A stretch of DNA of 64,000 nucleotides from Peribacillus sp. ACCC06369 (GCF_030348945.1 NZ_JAUCEN010000002.1:1240001-1304000), one strand, 5' to 3'; numbered from the stretch's first letter, positions 35,575 to 47,070 are shown. Translations and numbers: made by a program. The notes: a model not told the origin generated them from the sequence alone.

Positions 35575-36330
35575 ATGTTATATCTTCATGATGTATGGGT
35601 TAACTGGTTTGAAGGAGAAGAAAACGGCTATAATATTTGTCATTTTCATGAATGGAGGAAGGATGATGGGATCGAACTTCTAGATCAAGTTCCTTTGTTG
35701 AAAGTGTCAGCAACATTGTTCCACTACATAGAAAACGACTTGTCAGAATTACCTAAGCCATTGCTGAATGACGTGTATCAAAAAGCATATGCAAGGAAAA
35801 ATCATGAACGAATTCAGCTTGACTATTGTTTTATCGTGACTGATGGAAATGGAATTTTAGCTGTTGATACGATAGGGTATCATATTCCGATCAGGAAAAG
35901 CAGAATAATTCCCCGGCAGGAACAAATTGTTTATGACATGATAGAAAACCATGATGAGATGGATTACACCTTTACTGAAAAACCTACATCTGAGAAAGAA
36001 TATCATATTTTGTCGCCGTCTCCCTTATTCATGAATGGGTTGACAAGAAAAGAAAGACAGCTTAAGCAATTACTATTCATGGCCATGGACCAATTATTCA
36101 CGGCGAAAAATACTGCTGAAATCCGCTATTGGTATACAGAATGGGCCCCTGAAAAATATGAAAGCATTCAAGAAATGGATTTTCAGATAGCTTGGCTAGA
36201 GTTATATGAAGAAATGAAGGAAGGCTGGTCAGAGAAGCACCTTCAACTTTGTGAAAATTTGGTGAAGGGGCAGCCTTTTTTTGAAAAGCTTTGGCAAGTG
36301 GAAGCTGGCGATAGCCCATCGATATTATGA
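35575..36330 (+). CDS. yjbA: YjbA family protein (UPF0736/DUF3603)
   Basis: A 251-residue soluble protein beginning [20 protein letters not shown], characteristic of UPF0736 (YjbA) as I remember it, with Trp-rich segments ([14 protein letters not shown]). The function is unknown. ATG at 35575 is favoured by the spacing to GAGGG; 35572 is one codon earlier. It is convergent with trpS. Confidence 0.78.
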   Translation: MLYLHDVWVNWFEGEENGYNICHFHEWRKDDGIELLDQVPLLKVSATLFHYIENDLSELPKPLLNDVYQKAYARKNHERIQLDYCFIVTDGNGILAVDTIGYHIPIRKSRIIPRQEQIVYDMIENHDEMDYTFTEKPTSEKEYHILSPSPLFMNGLTRKERQLKQLLFMAMDQLFTAKNTAEIRYWYTEWAPEKYESIQEMDFQIAWLELYEEMKEGWSEKHLQLCENLVKGQPFFEKLWQVEAGDSPSIL

Positions 36331-36332
36331 AC

Positions 36333-36366
36333 AAAAAAAAGACGATCCGATGAGGATCGTCTTTTT

Positions 36367-36368
<2 letters not shown>
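36333..36368. terminator. Bidirectional terminator between yjbA and trpS
   Basis: An 8-bp GC-rich stem (36341-36348 with 36354-36361) flanked by A8 on the left and T7 on the right, extending the pairing. Confidence 0.9.
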
Positions 36369-37907
<1,539 letters not shown>

Positions 37908-39086
37908 ATGAAACCAATGTGTAAATGGTTGATGACAGGTATGTGCATATTCCTGATTCAACAGCCAGTTCATGCGGAAGGCATGAACGAAACCAGGCAG
38001 GTAGCATTAGAAAATAAAGATTTGCCTGTGAGCGTACCGCGTTTTGTTTTTGATTCGGGGTTGAAATTCGACTATCCGGATGCTGTGCGCGGAATATATG
38101 TGACAGGGCCTGCAGCGGGTGGCAAGAAAATGAATGAACTTATTAAATATGTAGATGAAACCGATTTGAATGCGATGGTCATTGATATTAAGGATGACTT
38201 GGGGAACGTTACTTATCAAACCGAAGATCCAGATTCTCCATATGCTGGGATTGGTAAAGACTACATAAAAAATCCAAGGGTAATGCTGAAAAAAATGGAA
38301 GATAAACAGATTTATCCGATTGCAAGGGTAGTCGTTTTTAAAGACTCCCTTCTGGCCAAAGAGAAGCCTGAATTATCTTTTTTAGATGACGAAAAGGTAT
38401 GGAAGAATGGTCGAGGGGAAGCCTTCGTTAACCCATTCTTAAAAGAGGTGTGGGATTATAATGTCGGTATTGCCATTGAAGCTGCAAAGATGGGTTTTAA
38501 AGAAATTCAATTTGACTATGTCCGTTTTCCCGAAGGATTCGAAAACAAGGAAGATGATTTGAAATATGATGTCGGTGAATATGATGAAGCGAAAGTAAGT
38601 CATACAGCCAAAAGGGTTCAGGCAGTGACGGATTTCGTAAGTTATGCGAGAAAACAACTGGAGCCATATGATGTGGAAGTATCAGTGGATATTTTTGGAT
38701 ATGCTGCTACATTGCCTGAAGCTCCCGGAATTGGGCAAAACTTCACAAAAATCTCTGAGAATGTCGATGTAATTTCCTCCATGATCTATCCAAGTCACTG
38801 GACATCTTATTTTGGTATCGATAAGCCTGATTTGGAGCCGTATGATCTCGTTAAGGAATATGCGAAATTGGAGAACGGGAAGCTGAAGGAATTAAAAACG
38901 CCACCTACTTCTAGACCTTGGCTACAAGATTTTACTGCCTCATATTTAGGGGAGGGGAATTATCAAAGGTATGGTAAGGAAGAAGTGGAAGCCCAAATAA
39001 AAGCATTGAATGATAATGGTATTGATGAATACTTATTATGGAATGCAGCAAATCGATATACAAAGGGAGTAGACTATACCCCATGA
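37908..39086 (+). CDS. Secreted putative glycoside hydrolase (DUF4015-type)
   Basis: A 392-residue exported protein. A signal peptide (MKPMCKWLMTGMCIFLIQ, with likely cleavage after QPVHA) precedes a TIM-barrel-like domain: RGIYVTGPAAGGKKMNEL, MVIDIKDDLGNVTY, FKEIQFDYVRFPEG and VSVDIFGYAA. The FDYVRFP and D-rich strand ends resemble the putative glycosyl hydrolase family DUF4015. The substrate is unknown, possibly cell-wall or extracellular polysaccharide. ATG at 37908 is chosen after GAGGTGGAG; an earlier in-frame ATG at 37887 would bury the signal peptide. Confidence 0.78.
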   Translation: MKPMCKWLMTGMCIFLIQQPVHAEGMNETRQVALENKDLPVSVPRFVFDSGLKFDYPDAVRGIYVTGPAAGGKKMNELIKYVDETDLNAMVIDIKDDLGNVTYQTEDPDSPYAGIGKDYIKNPRVMLKKMEDKQIYPIARVVVFKDSLLAKEKPELSFLDDEKVWKNGRGEAFVNPFLKEVWDYNVGIAIEAAKMGFKEIQFDYVRFPEGFENKEDDLKYDVGEYDEAKVSHTAKRVQAVTDFVSYARKQLEPYDVEVSVDIFGYAATLPEAPGIGQNFTKISENVDVISSMIYPSHWTSYFGIDKPDLEPYDLVKEYAKLENGKLKELKTPPTSRPWLQDFTASYLGEGNYQRYGKEEVEAQIKALNDNGIDEYLLWNAANRYTKGVDYTP

Positions 39087-39091
39087 AAAAA

Positions 39092-39124
39092 TGGATGACC
39101 TAGGAATATCCTTCCGGTCATCCA
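39092..39124. terminator. Terminator between convergent genes
   Basis: A 9-bp stem (39092-39100 with 39116-39124); the minus strand has a TTTTTT tail, the plus strand only a weak one. Confidence 0.65.
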
Positions 39125-39137
39125 ATTTCTCTCTGAA

Positions 39138-39326
39138 TTACCGCTTTTTATTCCCGCCAACTTGACTCCATCCTGACTGAATTCGTTTCGATTGATCGAA
39201 AATATGAGAGTGACGTTTCCCGCCAAACCATTTTTCGCCGATGCCATTCGTCACAACGCCATTCACAGCTGTAATACCAATAACGCAAGCAGCGACTAAA
39301 AAAAAGTCGATAAAGTAACTGATCAT
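39138..39326 (-). CDS. Small membrane protein, hypothetical
   Basis: A 62-residue protein with one N-terminal hydrophobic helix (MISYFIDFFLVAACVIGITAV) and a basic, Gly/Lys-rich C terminus (GGNKKR). An excellent RBS (AGGAGGGG, 5 nt before ATG) and a downstream terminator support it. The family is not recognised. Confidence 0.65.
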   Translation of the reverse strand: MISYFIDFFLVAACVIGITAVNGVVTNGIGEKWFGGKRHSHIFDQSKRIQSGWSQVGGNKKR

Positions 39327-39423
39327 CTAAACCCCTCCTAATATTTTCAAGCTATTTAAGTTCCATTGTAGTGGATAAGAAAAAATCTGGAAAGTATAAA
39401 CTAGCAAATAAGGAGATTAAATT

Positions 39424-40005
39424 ATGAATTGGTATGAAAAATTAAACCAGTATTTCCCTATTGAAGAAATGAAGTCCAAAGAACATATAGAAGTTCTTTT
39501 AGAAGATAAGCAGGAAATATATAAAAAGGATGAAGGTCCCGACCATGTTTTATTGTATGTGGAAGGGGAAGAGTTTATATTCGTTGATTACCTATTTGTA
39601 TCAAAGAATTCAAGGGGGCAGGGATTAGGAAGGAAATTGATTCAAAAATTGCAAAAAAAGCAGAAAACGATTTTGCTGGAAGTCGAACCAGTACAAGAAA
39701 ATGATGATGATACATTTAAAAGGCTGAAATTTTATAAAAGGGAAGGATTCCATCATGCTTCTTCGATTTCCTATAGCAGAAAATCGCTTGCCACTAAGGA
39801 GAACACGCCTATGGAAATCTTATATTGGCCGGCAAATCCATCTGTTGATGAAGAAGACGTATTTGATTTCATGAAAGAGATTTATTCTGAAATCCATACT
39901 TATAAAGATGATGACCTTTATGGGAAATCTTATCAAGATGTAGAGGATGTACTAAGCTTGAATGCAGGTCAGGAAACGGATATTTTTAAAGAGATGGAAG
40001 TTTGA
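39424..40005 (+). CDS. yjbC: GNAT-family acetyltransferase YjbC
   Basis: A 193-residue protein whose residues ~40-120 form a GNAT fold; the acetyl-CoA loop is SRGQGLGRKLI. It matches YjbC, which in B. subtilis is co-transcribed with spxA and belongs to several stress regulons. Here an IS3-type insertion and about 950 bp of other sequence separate it from spx, so co-transcription is unlikely. Confidence 0.8.
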   Translation: MNWYEKLNQYFPIEEMKSKEHIEVLLEDKQEIYKKDEGPDHVLLYVEGEEFIFVDYLFVSKNSRGQGLGRKLIQKLQKKQKTILLEVEPVQENDDDTFKRLKFYKREGFHHASSISYSRKSLATKENTPMEILYWPANPSVDEEDVFDFMKEIYSEIHTYKDDDLYGKSYQDVEDVLSLNAGQETDIFKEMEV

Positions 40006-40024
40006 GAAAAAAGGGCCGGTTGTT
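40006..40024 (+). other. Left half of the yjbC terminator stem, split by an insertion
   Basis: AAAAAAGGGCCGGT follows the yjbC stop, and its partner ACCGGTCCTTTTT lies at 41462-41474, on the far side of the IS3-type element. Together they would form a normal terminator (one G-U pair), so the element appears to have landed in the loop. Confidence 0.6.
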
Positions 40025-40059
40025 TGAAGTGAACCCAAAAAGTTAGACACTTTATTTAC

Positions 40060-40844
40060 TTAGGAAGCCTTGAGGGCATGAACCCGGTAATCTACCGGGC
40101 TCATGCCTTTTAATTTTACCTTGATTCGTTGATGATTGTAGTAATGGAAATAATCTCCTAGTTCTTGTTTGAAATGCTCCATGCTTTCAAATTCTTGAAG
40201 ATAGAGTAATTCGGATTTTAATAAGCCAAAGAAGTTTTCAATGACCGCATTATCGAGACAATTTCCTTTGCGGGACATGCTTTGTGTAATGTTATGTTTT
40301 TTCAAATCATGCGAGTATTGTTTCATCTGATAATGCCAGCCCTGATCTGAATGGAGAATGGGTGAATCTTTCATTCCAAGCGATCAAAGGCTTTATCCAG
40401 CATTTTGGAAACGAGCGGATAAACAGGCCGAGATTCGAAATTATAGGCGATGATATCTCCCTTAAACAGGTCAAGAATGGCTGATAAGTATAGTTTCTCC
40501 CCAGCTAGATGGAATTCCGTGACATCTGCCACCCATTTTTCAATGGACCTTGCCGCCTTGAAATCACGTGCTAGAATGTTGGGCGCAATCTTACCGATGT
40601 TCCCTTTGTACGAACGGTATTTCTTCATGCGAATCAATGACTTTAATCCTAGTTCATTCATCAATCGGAGAACTGTTTTATGATTGATGCGAGCACCTCG
40701 GTTACGTAATTCTAGGGTAATACGCCGATACCCATAACGCCCTTTATGCGTATGGAAAATCTCTTTGATAAGGGATTTAATTTCTGTGTATTTATCCTCA
40801 CGCCCGAAGGCGTTTACCCAATAATAGTACGTACTCCGTGCCAT
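40060..40844 (-). pseudogene. IS3-family transposase orfB, frameshifted
   Basis: The rve-type integrase part of the transposase. An HTH_21-like segment (HKGRYGYRRITLEL) and the first catalytic Asp (WVADVTEFHL) lie in one frame, which stops at DRLE near 40371; the second Asp ([10 protein letters not shown]) and Glu ([14 protein letters not shown]) continue in another frame from 40374. The two pieces join at an ATGA overlap and need a one-base change to restore the product, so it is probably inactive. Confidence 0.8.
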
Positions 40845-40897
40845 TTTAGAAATGGATAGAAGCAGTTTTAAATCAAATTGTTTCCTTAGTTCATGGA

Positions 40898-41406
40898 CTA
40901 CTTTCGCTTTTTCTTTCTTTGTAAGGCTTCCTTTTCTTGAACTAAGGCATTCAACTTTTTTAGATAGGCATTCTCTGCACGTAAGTATTCTAATTCGGCA
41001 AGAAGTGCTTCTTGAGAGCCATTAGCTTGCGATTTTTTATTAGTTTCTTTTTTCATGGATAGACGCCCCTTTTTCATTGGTTTTAGGGCGTCTATACCTC
41101 CTTCCTTAAACTGATTTACCCAATTCAAAAGTGTAGAATCGGAAGGAAGGTTATAGTGTACAGCGGTCTCGTTGATCGATGCCCCATATTCGTTCATATA
41201 TTTAAGTACCTCTAGTTTAAAGGGCAGAGTGTAATTTGTATAGGATGGAACAAGTCCTTCCATCCCATGTTTTAGATAGCGAGCGACCCATCTTTTCAGA
41301 GGGGATAAACCTACATTTCTTTCTTGAGCAATGGATTTATCGATTTTTTCCCTTCTAAGTACTCTATAACTGCATTTGATTTTTCGTCTATCGTATATTT
41401 AGTCAA
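40898..41406 (-). pseudogene. IS3-family transposase orfA, frameshifted
   Basis: The HTH protein of the element. The first part reads from a TTG at 41406 (TKYTIDEKSNAVIEYLEGKKS) and changes frame near 41333-41350, where the sequence continues as DKSIAQERNVGLSPLKRW and then MEGLVPSY… with a second HTH and a C-terminal leucine-zipper-like segment. A single-base indel explains the break. A short A-rich stretch at its end would have served as the usual -1 frameshift site into orfB. Confidence 0.72.
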
Positions 41407-41462
41407 AAAAATACAGCTCCAATTGTTAGGTGTTGTCTAAGAATTGGGTGCAGTTCAGTTCA

Positions 41463-42406
41463 CCGGTCCTTTTTAGTTTGTTGAAAAAAGTACGGTAAAG
41501 GAAGAAAAATTGCGTGAACGGACGAAAAAACAGCTCAGGATAACGAAAAAGTAAAAGTACTCCAGCAGAAAACAACCGGAACTATTTTTAGAAAAATTGA
41601 GAGAAACTGTCTATTCTTAGAATTTGTCGATGAAAGGAGGTCCGGAATGGTTTTACCCCGAACCATGTTTTTTTAATAGAAGACTTGGTAAACCTCCGAT
41701 TTTTACTTTTTTTAGGATGTGACCCTGATATATTGAAGGAATTTGCAACACTCCTGCCGAAAAACTGGCTAGCCAAGACCCCACAGACGCTTGGCTGACA
41801 GTCGGCGTATAGGGAGCGGATTTCTGAAATTGAACTGAACGTCTTGCAAATAAAAAACTGCAGGCAAACTCGCTTTCTTATGCATTTATTGCAGGAAAAT
41901 GAATATCTATAACTTCTTGGATGGTAGATTGTTCCCTTATTGCTGATTCTTTTGAATTACCTTTTTTACTTTTGGAATTATATGTGCTAAAAGAATGGTT
42001 TTTCTTGTAAAAAGGAGGAATTTGCTTTTTGTTAAAGAAAATATATTAACAAGATCTTGTTTATTGACAAGGAATGGGGGTAAATAAAAGTAACGAGCTA
42101 ATTAAAAAATCATGAGGGCCGAATTGAGAGTTAAATGAGAATGATAGGTAGGTATTTTCAATTAGAAAAAGTGGATTTAATGTATTACATAAAAAAACGA
42201 AATAGCTATAGTACAGGCTAAACCAGAAGTTTAAAAGGATTTTTTCAAATATCAAAAAGGGTATTCATTTTAAATAAATTAGTGTATAATAAAGAATATG
42301 AAATACTTATTTAAAATTATTTCAAATTAGAGTGGTACTTATGAATACTAATAGTAGATTTCCCCTCATAGATCACCGATTCTATATTTAGGGAGTGTGA
42401 GTAAAC
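41463..42406. other. 944-bp region between the IS3 element and spx, no gene supported
   Basis: No convincing coding region. It starts with the right half of the split yjbC terminator. Positions about 41735-41830 look like a degenerate copy of the GC-rich Bacillaceae repeat seen at 51341-51466 (shared ACTCCTGC, AGACCCCAC and GGAGCGGA blocks). A -10-like TATAAT at 42285-42290 with a weak TATTCA 17 bp upstream may be an spx promoter. The rest is AT-rich. Confidence 0.5.
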
Positions 42407-42802
42407 ATGGTAACATTATATACATCACCTAGTTGTACTTCATGCAGAAAAGCAAAAGCATGGTTAGAGGAACATGAGATTGGATATAAAGAAAGAAACA
42501 TTTTTTCAGAACCGTTGACGATTGATGAGATAAAAGAAATTCTTCGAATGACAGAAGATGGCACCGATGAAATCATTTCAACACGGTCAAAAACTTTCCA
42601 AAAGTTAAATGTAAATTTAGAGAGCCTGCCTCTTCAAGAATTATATAAATTGATCAAGGAAAACCCAGGACTGTTGAGACGTCCAATTATCCTTGACGAG
42701 AAACGGCTTCAAGTTGGTTATAACGAAGATGAGATAAGACGCTTTTTACCACGTAAAGTTCGTACCTTCCAGTTACGGGAAGCACAACGTATGGTCAACT
42801 AA
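42407..42802 (+). CDS. spx: Transcriptional regulator Spx
   Basis: A 131-residue ArsC-fold regulator that binds the RNA polymerase alpha C-terminal domain and activates thiol-stress genes. The redox switch Cys10-x-x-Cys13 (CTSC) and the RRPII segment are conserved, and the C terminus matches Spx. Its level in B. subtilis is set by ClpXP with the adaptor SpxH, encoded in this window at 51595-52488. A terminator follows. Confidence 0.95.
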   Translation: MVTLYTSPSCTSCRKAKAWLEEHEIGYKERNIFSEPLTIDEIKEILRMTEDGTDEIISTRSKTFQKLNVNLESLPLQELYKLIKENPGLLRRPIILDEKRLQVGYNEDEIRRFLPRKVRTFQLREAQRMVN

Positions 42803-42813
42803 TAAGGTCTTTC

Positions 42814-42845
42814 AAGCTCTGCCAGGAATTGTGCAGGGCTTTTTC
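42814..42845 (+). terminator. Terminator of spx
   Basis: A 9-bp stem (42814-42822 with 42833-42841, one G-U pair) followed by TTTTCTTT. Confidence 0.8.
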
Positions 42846-42882
42846 TTTATACATAACCGATTTTTCACCTTAATAACCGGGC

Positions 42883-42943
42883 ATGACCGAATCCATAGGC
42901 GACAGACGTTTGGCATCTTCAGCAAGTCCCTATGGCCGGTCAT
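42883..42943. repeat. Large inverted repeat in the spx-mecA intergenic region
   Basis: ATGACCG (42883-42889) plus CCATAGG (42893-42899) pair with CCTATGG (42929-42935) plus CGGTCAT (42937-42943) around a 29-nt loop; the arms are interrupted only by a 3-nt/1-nt internal loop. There is no U-tract, so it is not a simple terminator. It could be a structured RNA or an operator. Nothing else is recognisable in 42842-43279. Confidence 0.5.
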
Positions 42944-43279
42944 CATTTAAAGATAAAATAAGAATGCTACTCCCCAGGCCATGTATATAATAAGGCATAT
43001 ACTACAGTAAGATTAAATTTGAAGAAAGCATTGTGATAGTTGCATGCGGATGAATTTTTTTATAGAATGAATGGAATATTAGGCAAACAATTGTTTTTTA
43101 GATAAGTAATGTTTTTTATTTCCCTTCTTCAAGGTTTTGTCATAAAATGATGTAAAATAGTCTGTTTTAATGGCTATCATGATTTACAGTATTCACTTAC
43201 GGGTAAAGAGCTTTTAAGAGCAATTTTCGCTTGGGGGTTATTATCCCTTCAAAATGAGAAAGGAAGGGAGAGGGGAATC

Positions 43280-43948
43280 ATGGAAATCGAACGCATTAAT
43301 GATGATACAGTGAAATTTTATATTTCCTATATAGATATTGAGGAAAGAGGCTTCGATCGCGAAGAAATTTGGTACAGTCGTGAGAGAAGTGAGGAGCTTT
43401 TTTGGGAAATGATGGATGAAGTGCATCAAGAAGAAGAATTCATGATTGAAGGACCTTTATGGATTCAAGTTCAAGCCCTTGAAAAAGGCTTGGAAGTTTT
43501 GGTCACAAAAGCCCAGCTTGCCAAAGATGGTCAGAAACTCGAGCTGCCTCTTTCAGATGATAAGTTAAAGGATTTTAATGTATCAGATAAGATGGATACG
43601 CTTCTTGATCAACATTTCCATGGTAAGGATGAAGAAAGCGGTATGACATTCGAAGATGGTATGATTGAATTCATCACGACATTCGATGATTTTGAGGATG
43701 TCATTTCATTAAGTAAGCGTCATGGATTGGATGACTGGACGACAAAACTTTATGTTTATCAAAATAAATATTATCTTTATATCGAATTTTCCGAGGCGGA
43801 GATTGATGAGGAAGAAATCGATAATGTACTAAGTCTTTTATTGGAATATAGTCAGGAGTCACCAATAACGGTGCACATGCTTGAAGAGTACGGGAAAATA
43901 GTTATCGAAAATGATGTATTCACAACGGTCGATAAATATTTCGCATAG
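43280..43948 (+). CDS. mecA: Adaptor protein MecA
   Basis: A 222-residue adaptor that targets ComK and other proteins to ClpCP. The N-terminal substrate-binding domain (MEIERINDDTVKFYISYIDIEERGF) and the C-terminal ClpC-binding domain (from ~residue 110, very acidic) are both present. RBS GGGAGAGG upstream. A terminator follows. Confidence 0.94.
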   Translation: MEIERINDDTVKFYISYIDIEERGFDREEIWYSRERSEELFWEMMDEVHQEEEFMIEGPLWIQVQALEKGLEVLVTKAQLAKDGQKLELPLSDDKLKDFNVSDKMDTLLDQHFHGKDEESGMTFEDGMIEFITTFDDFEDVISLSKRHGLDDWTTKLYVYQNKYYLYIEFSEAEIDEEEIDNVLSLLLEYSQESPITVHMLEEYGKIVIENDVFTTVDKYFA

Positions 43949-43955
43949 ACTGTTG

Positions 43956-43984
43956 AGGCCGATTTCTACTGAAATCGGCCTTTT
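43956..43984 (+). terminator. Terminator of mecA
   Basis: A 10-bp perfect stem (43956-43965 with 43972-43981), 6-nt loop, then TTT. Confidence 0.85.
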
Positions 43985-44064
43985 CGTCCTAGAATAAATT
44001 TTTCTTACCTTAGGCAGGGAGGTTTTTTACATGTGCCTGTGTTTGTTAATTGGAGGTAGTCTAG

Positions 44065-45573
44065 GTGAAGAATATAGTTGGCATCGGTCTGCTTATTCTC
44101 TTGTTGGTCGGAATTTGGTATTTTCTAACAAATGACGTCAGTGGCGGGCTGATTTTTTATTCTAGCCTTATATTGACCCTTTTGTTGGTGATAATTGGTT
44201 TTATCATTTTCCTGGAAAATCGGGATCCCATACAGACCATTACATGGCTTGTTATTTTTGGCGCTTTCCCTTTCATCGGTTTCTTATTTTACTTTTTGTT
44301 TGGCCGTAATTTTCGGAAAGAAAGGATATTTCGCAAGAAGTACTTTTTGGATAAGCAAAGATTCGTGAAATTAAGCGGCGAAGCGGAATATAATGATCGA
44401 ATTAAGGAAATGGGCGAGAACTCTCAGCAATTATTCACTCTTGCAAATAGGCTAGGGAATAGCCCTATTTCATTTACGACAGAAACCCGGATTTTAAGGA
44501 ATGGTAAGGAGACATTTTCCAATATCATCGAAGAATTAAAAAAAGCCAGACATCATATTCATTTAGAATATTATATTGTTAGGGATGACCGCATTGGCGG
44601 TGTGCTAAAGGATGTCTTGATACAAAAAGTAAGAGAAGGGGTAAAAGTCCGTTTTCTCTATGATGCGGTTGGTTCATGGAAGTTAGCTCGCTCTTATATC
44701 GATGAACTGAAGAATGCAGGGGTCGAAATGGTTGCCTTTGGTCCGTTGCATCTCCCTTTATTAAATAATAAATTCAATTTTCGTAATCACCGTAAAATAA
44801 TTGTGATAGATGGCTCTGTCGGTTTCATCGGTGGCCTCAATATTGGGGATGAATATTTGGGTCATGATCCGAAATTCGGTTCTTGGCGTGATACGCATCT
44901 TATCGTGAAAGGGGATGCGGTCAGGACTTTACAGATCATATTTCTGCAGGATTGGTATTATAGCACCAATAATAGCTTTTTAACGGATGAATATCTCTTG
45001 ACTGGCGTGCCGGTGCATCATGAGCATGGTGGAGTTCAATTGATTGGCGGCGGGCCTGATAGTGAGTGGACGATCATTAAGAGCATTTTTTTTAAGATGA
45101 TCACTTCTGCAGAAAAGTCCGTCTGGATTGCCTCACCCTATTTCGTTCCTGACGACGATATCTTTCAAGCATTGAAGGTAGCTGCTTTAAGTGGTTTGGA
45201 TGTCAGGCTGCTGGTCCCAAAGAACCCCGATAAGCATATAGTATTTCATGCTTCGAGAACCTATTTTCCCGAATTGCTTGCTTCGGGAGTTCGTATATTC
45301 CAATATAATGAGGGCTTCATGCATAGTAAAATCATCATCGTTGATGACCAACTGGCTTCAATTGGGACAACCAATATGGATATGAGAAGCTTTCACTTGA
45401 ATTTCGAAGTCAATGCCTTTCTCTACCGGACGGAAAGTACACAACAGCTTGTAAATGATTTTTTGGAAGATATAAAGGTATCCCAAGAGGTGGAAATTGT
45501 TGCATTTTCCAAACGGAATTTCGGGTTGAAAGTATTGGAATCAACTTGCCGATTGCTTTCACCCCTTCTATAG
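44065..45573 (+). CDS. cls: Cardiolipin synthase
   Basis: A 502-residue membrane phospholipase-D-type synthase joining two phosphatidylglycerols. Two N-terminal transmembrane segments (about residues 4-20 and 32-50, with a third hydrophobic stretch at 60-80) precede two HKD motifs: NHRKIIVID (His242, Lys244, Asp249) and MHSKIIIVDD (His420, Lys422, Asp427). The start is GTG at 44065, 8 nt after GGAGG. It is not at this locus in B. subtilis, so it is a lineage-specific insertion between mecA and coiA. Confidence 0.92.
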   Translation: MKNIVGIGLLILLLVGIWYFLTNDVSGGLIFYSSLILTLLLVIIGFIIFLENRDPIQTITWLVIFGAFPFIGFLFYFLFGRNFRKERIFRKKYFLDKQRFVKLSGEAEYNDRIKEMGENSQQLFTLANRLGNSPISFTTETRILRNGKETFSNIIEELKKARHHIHLEYYIVRDDRIGGVLKDVLIQKVREGVKVRFLYDAVGSWKLARSYIDELKNAGVEMVAFGPLHLPLLNNKFNFRNHRKIIVIDGSVGFIGGLNIGDEYLGHDPKFGSWRDTHLIVKGDAVRTLQIIFLQDWYYSTNNSFLTDEYLLTGVPVHHEHGGVQLIGGGPDSEWTIIKSIFFKMITSAEKSVWIASPYFVPDDDIFQALKVAALSGLDVRLLVPKNPDKHIVFHASRTYFPELLASGVRIFQYNEGFMHSKIIIVDDQLASIGTTNMDMRSFHLNFEVNAFLYRTESTQQLVNDFLEDIKVSQEVEIVAFSKRNFGLKVLESTCRLLSPLL

Positions 45574-45670
45574 AAATTAACTTTCCTTTATGCCGATCTG
45601 GCATTTTTTTTTATTAAAAGGAAGGGATCCTTAGCGATGCAAGCGAATGTAGTGGATGAGGAGGAGATGT

Positions 45671-46903
45671 ATGCTAACTGCGATAAAGAAAGATGGGACT
45701 TGGATGACCCTTCCTGAAAGGATATCGGCAAACGTGCTTGCTGAATGGAGAAAGTCAGCAAATTATTACTGTCCGTGCTGCAAGATGGAAATGTCCATCA
45801 AAGCAGGAAACGTCAGGATCCCGCATTTCGCCCATAAAAATAATTCTTCATGCCGTGCTTCTTCAGAACCGGAATCCGCCTATCACTTAATGGGAAAAAG
45901 AAAATTGTTTCAGTGGTTTTTATCACACGGCTATCAAGTGGATTTAGAAGCCTACTTTCCCGAAATTAAGAAAAGGGCTGATATCTTAGCTACGATAGGG
46001 GGGAATCGCTATGCAATAGAATTTCAATGCTCCGTAATCCCGGAGGTTGAATTCATTGAACGGACAAGAGCCTATCAAAGCGTGGGCATCAAGCCAATCT
46101 GGATCCTCGCTGCAAAACGCCTAAAAAGGAAAAGCATGTATGAATTCAGTTTATCCCGCTTCCAATGGCTCTTTGTCAGCGGCAGCTGGCACCATCCGTT
46201 TCTTTGGATGTATTGCCCGGAAACTAATCATTTATCAGTATTGAAGAACCTCACTCCCTTCACCCCTAGAACCGTATTTGCCGAATTGACTTCAGCTTCC
46301 TTAACACTCCTTCCCCCTAGTCGGGCATTGCCCCAAAACAGCTTTCGTTTCCCTTTTCTGCCTGCTTGGAGATATAAACGAAAAGACTGGTCCCTCCATC
46401 GTGTGAAAACTGCACGTAGAACCAATCCTTTTTTCGAAGAACTGTATTTACATCATATTACACCTGCAACAATTCCCATTGAAGTGGGTGTTCCAGTCAG
46501 AGGGATGCTTTTGATCGAAACAGCCCCGATTGAATGGCAGGCATGGTTTTACATGGATGTGTTTCAAGAGAAAAAAATAGGGGAAAAGATTTTCATGGCG
46601 AATATTATCCACTTTTTTAAGAAGCGTTCAAAAAAAGGGGAAATAAAGTTCAGGCCGTTGCCATTGCTTCATGAAAAACCACCCTTGGAGTACCCTGTAG
46701 GTCAATACATTAAGTTATTGGAGCACATGGGTTACATATCAAAGTTGGAAGAGGGGGTTTTTAAAGTTGAGAAGGAATTTTCCCTTCCCTTCAACAGTGA
46801 TCAAGTTCAAATGATGGAAAAATTTTTCTATGATAAGCATAAGTTGATGCTGGAAAAGGGGAATATCCAGTATAATCAGGGAGAACATCCCTATTTATCT
46901 TGA
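45671..46903 (+). CDS. coiA: Competence protein CoiA
   Basis: A 410-residue CoiA-family protein needed in competent cells for recombination of incoming DNA. An N-terminal Cys/His segment (YYCPCCKMEMSIKAGNVRIPHFAH) is followed by a restriction-endonuclease-like domain (RADILATIGGNRYAIEFQCS, with the PD-(D/E)xK-type Asp and Glu-x-Gln). ATG at 45671 is chosen since GAGGAGGAG lies right before it; an ATG at 45656 reads through that RBS. Confidence 0.88.
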   Translation: MLTAIKKDGTWMTLPERISANVLAEWRKSANYYCPCCKMEMSIKAGNVRIPHFAHKNNSSCRASSEPESAYHLMGKRKLFQWFLSHGYQVDLEAYFPEIKKRADILATIGGNRYAIEFQCSVIPEVEFIERTRAYQSVGIKPIWILAAKRLKRKSMYEFSLSRFQWLFVSGSWHHPFLWMYCPETNHLSVLKNLTPFTPRTVFAELTSASLTLLPPSRALPQNSFRFPFLPAWRYKRKDWSLHRVKTARRTNPFFEELYLHHITPATIPIEVGVPVRGMLLIETAPIEWQAWFYMDVFQEKKIGEKIFMANIIHFFKKRSKKGEIKFRPLPLLHEKPPLEYPVGQYIKLLEHMGYISKLEEGVFKVEKEFSLPFNSDQVQMMEKFFYDKHKLMLEKGNIQYNQGEHPYLS

Positions 46904-47070
46904 ATTCAGATGAAATGGCAGGATTATTTTTGTTATTGGAGAAATAGTAATAAGAACGAAATTTAAAAACTTTTAGAAAGCATGAATGCCGTATGCATAA
47001 TTGCAGCGTTCAATCCGGTTTAATGAGTTATCTGATTGGCGAGTTTTCTATAGAATGGAGAGGAATTTTT

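Larger units (their letters stand above)
40030..41457 (-). mobile_element. Decayed IS3-family (IS150-like) insertion sequence
   Basis: About 1.43 kb with imperfect terminal inverted repeats: TGAACCCAAAAAGTTAGACA on the left and, on the opposite strand, TGAACTGCACCCAATTCTTAGACA on the right. It encodes two overlapping-frame transposase parts on the minus strand (orfA, orfB) as in IS3/IS150, both frameshifted. Outside these ends TGAA(G/C) extends on both sides, so the limits could be 40025-41462. No target-site duplication is evident. Confidence 0.78.

Noticed and set aside
40030..41457. Active IS3-family transposon
   Set aside because: Both transposase frames need one-base corrections and no target duplication is visible.
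41588..41776. A 62-residue minus-strand frame between the IS3 element and spx
   Set aside because: Biased composition, no RBS, and it overlaps a region that looks like degenerate repeat sequence.
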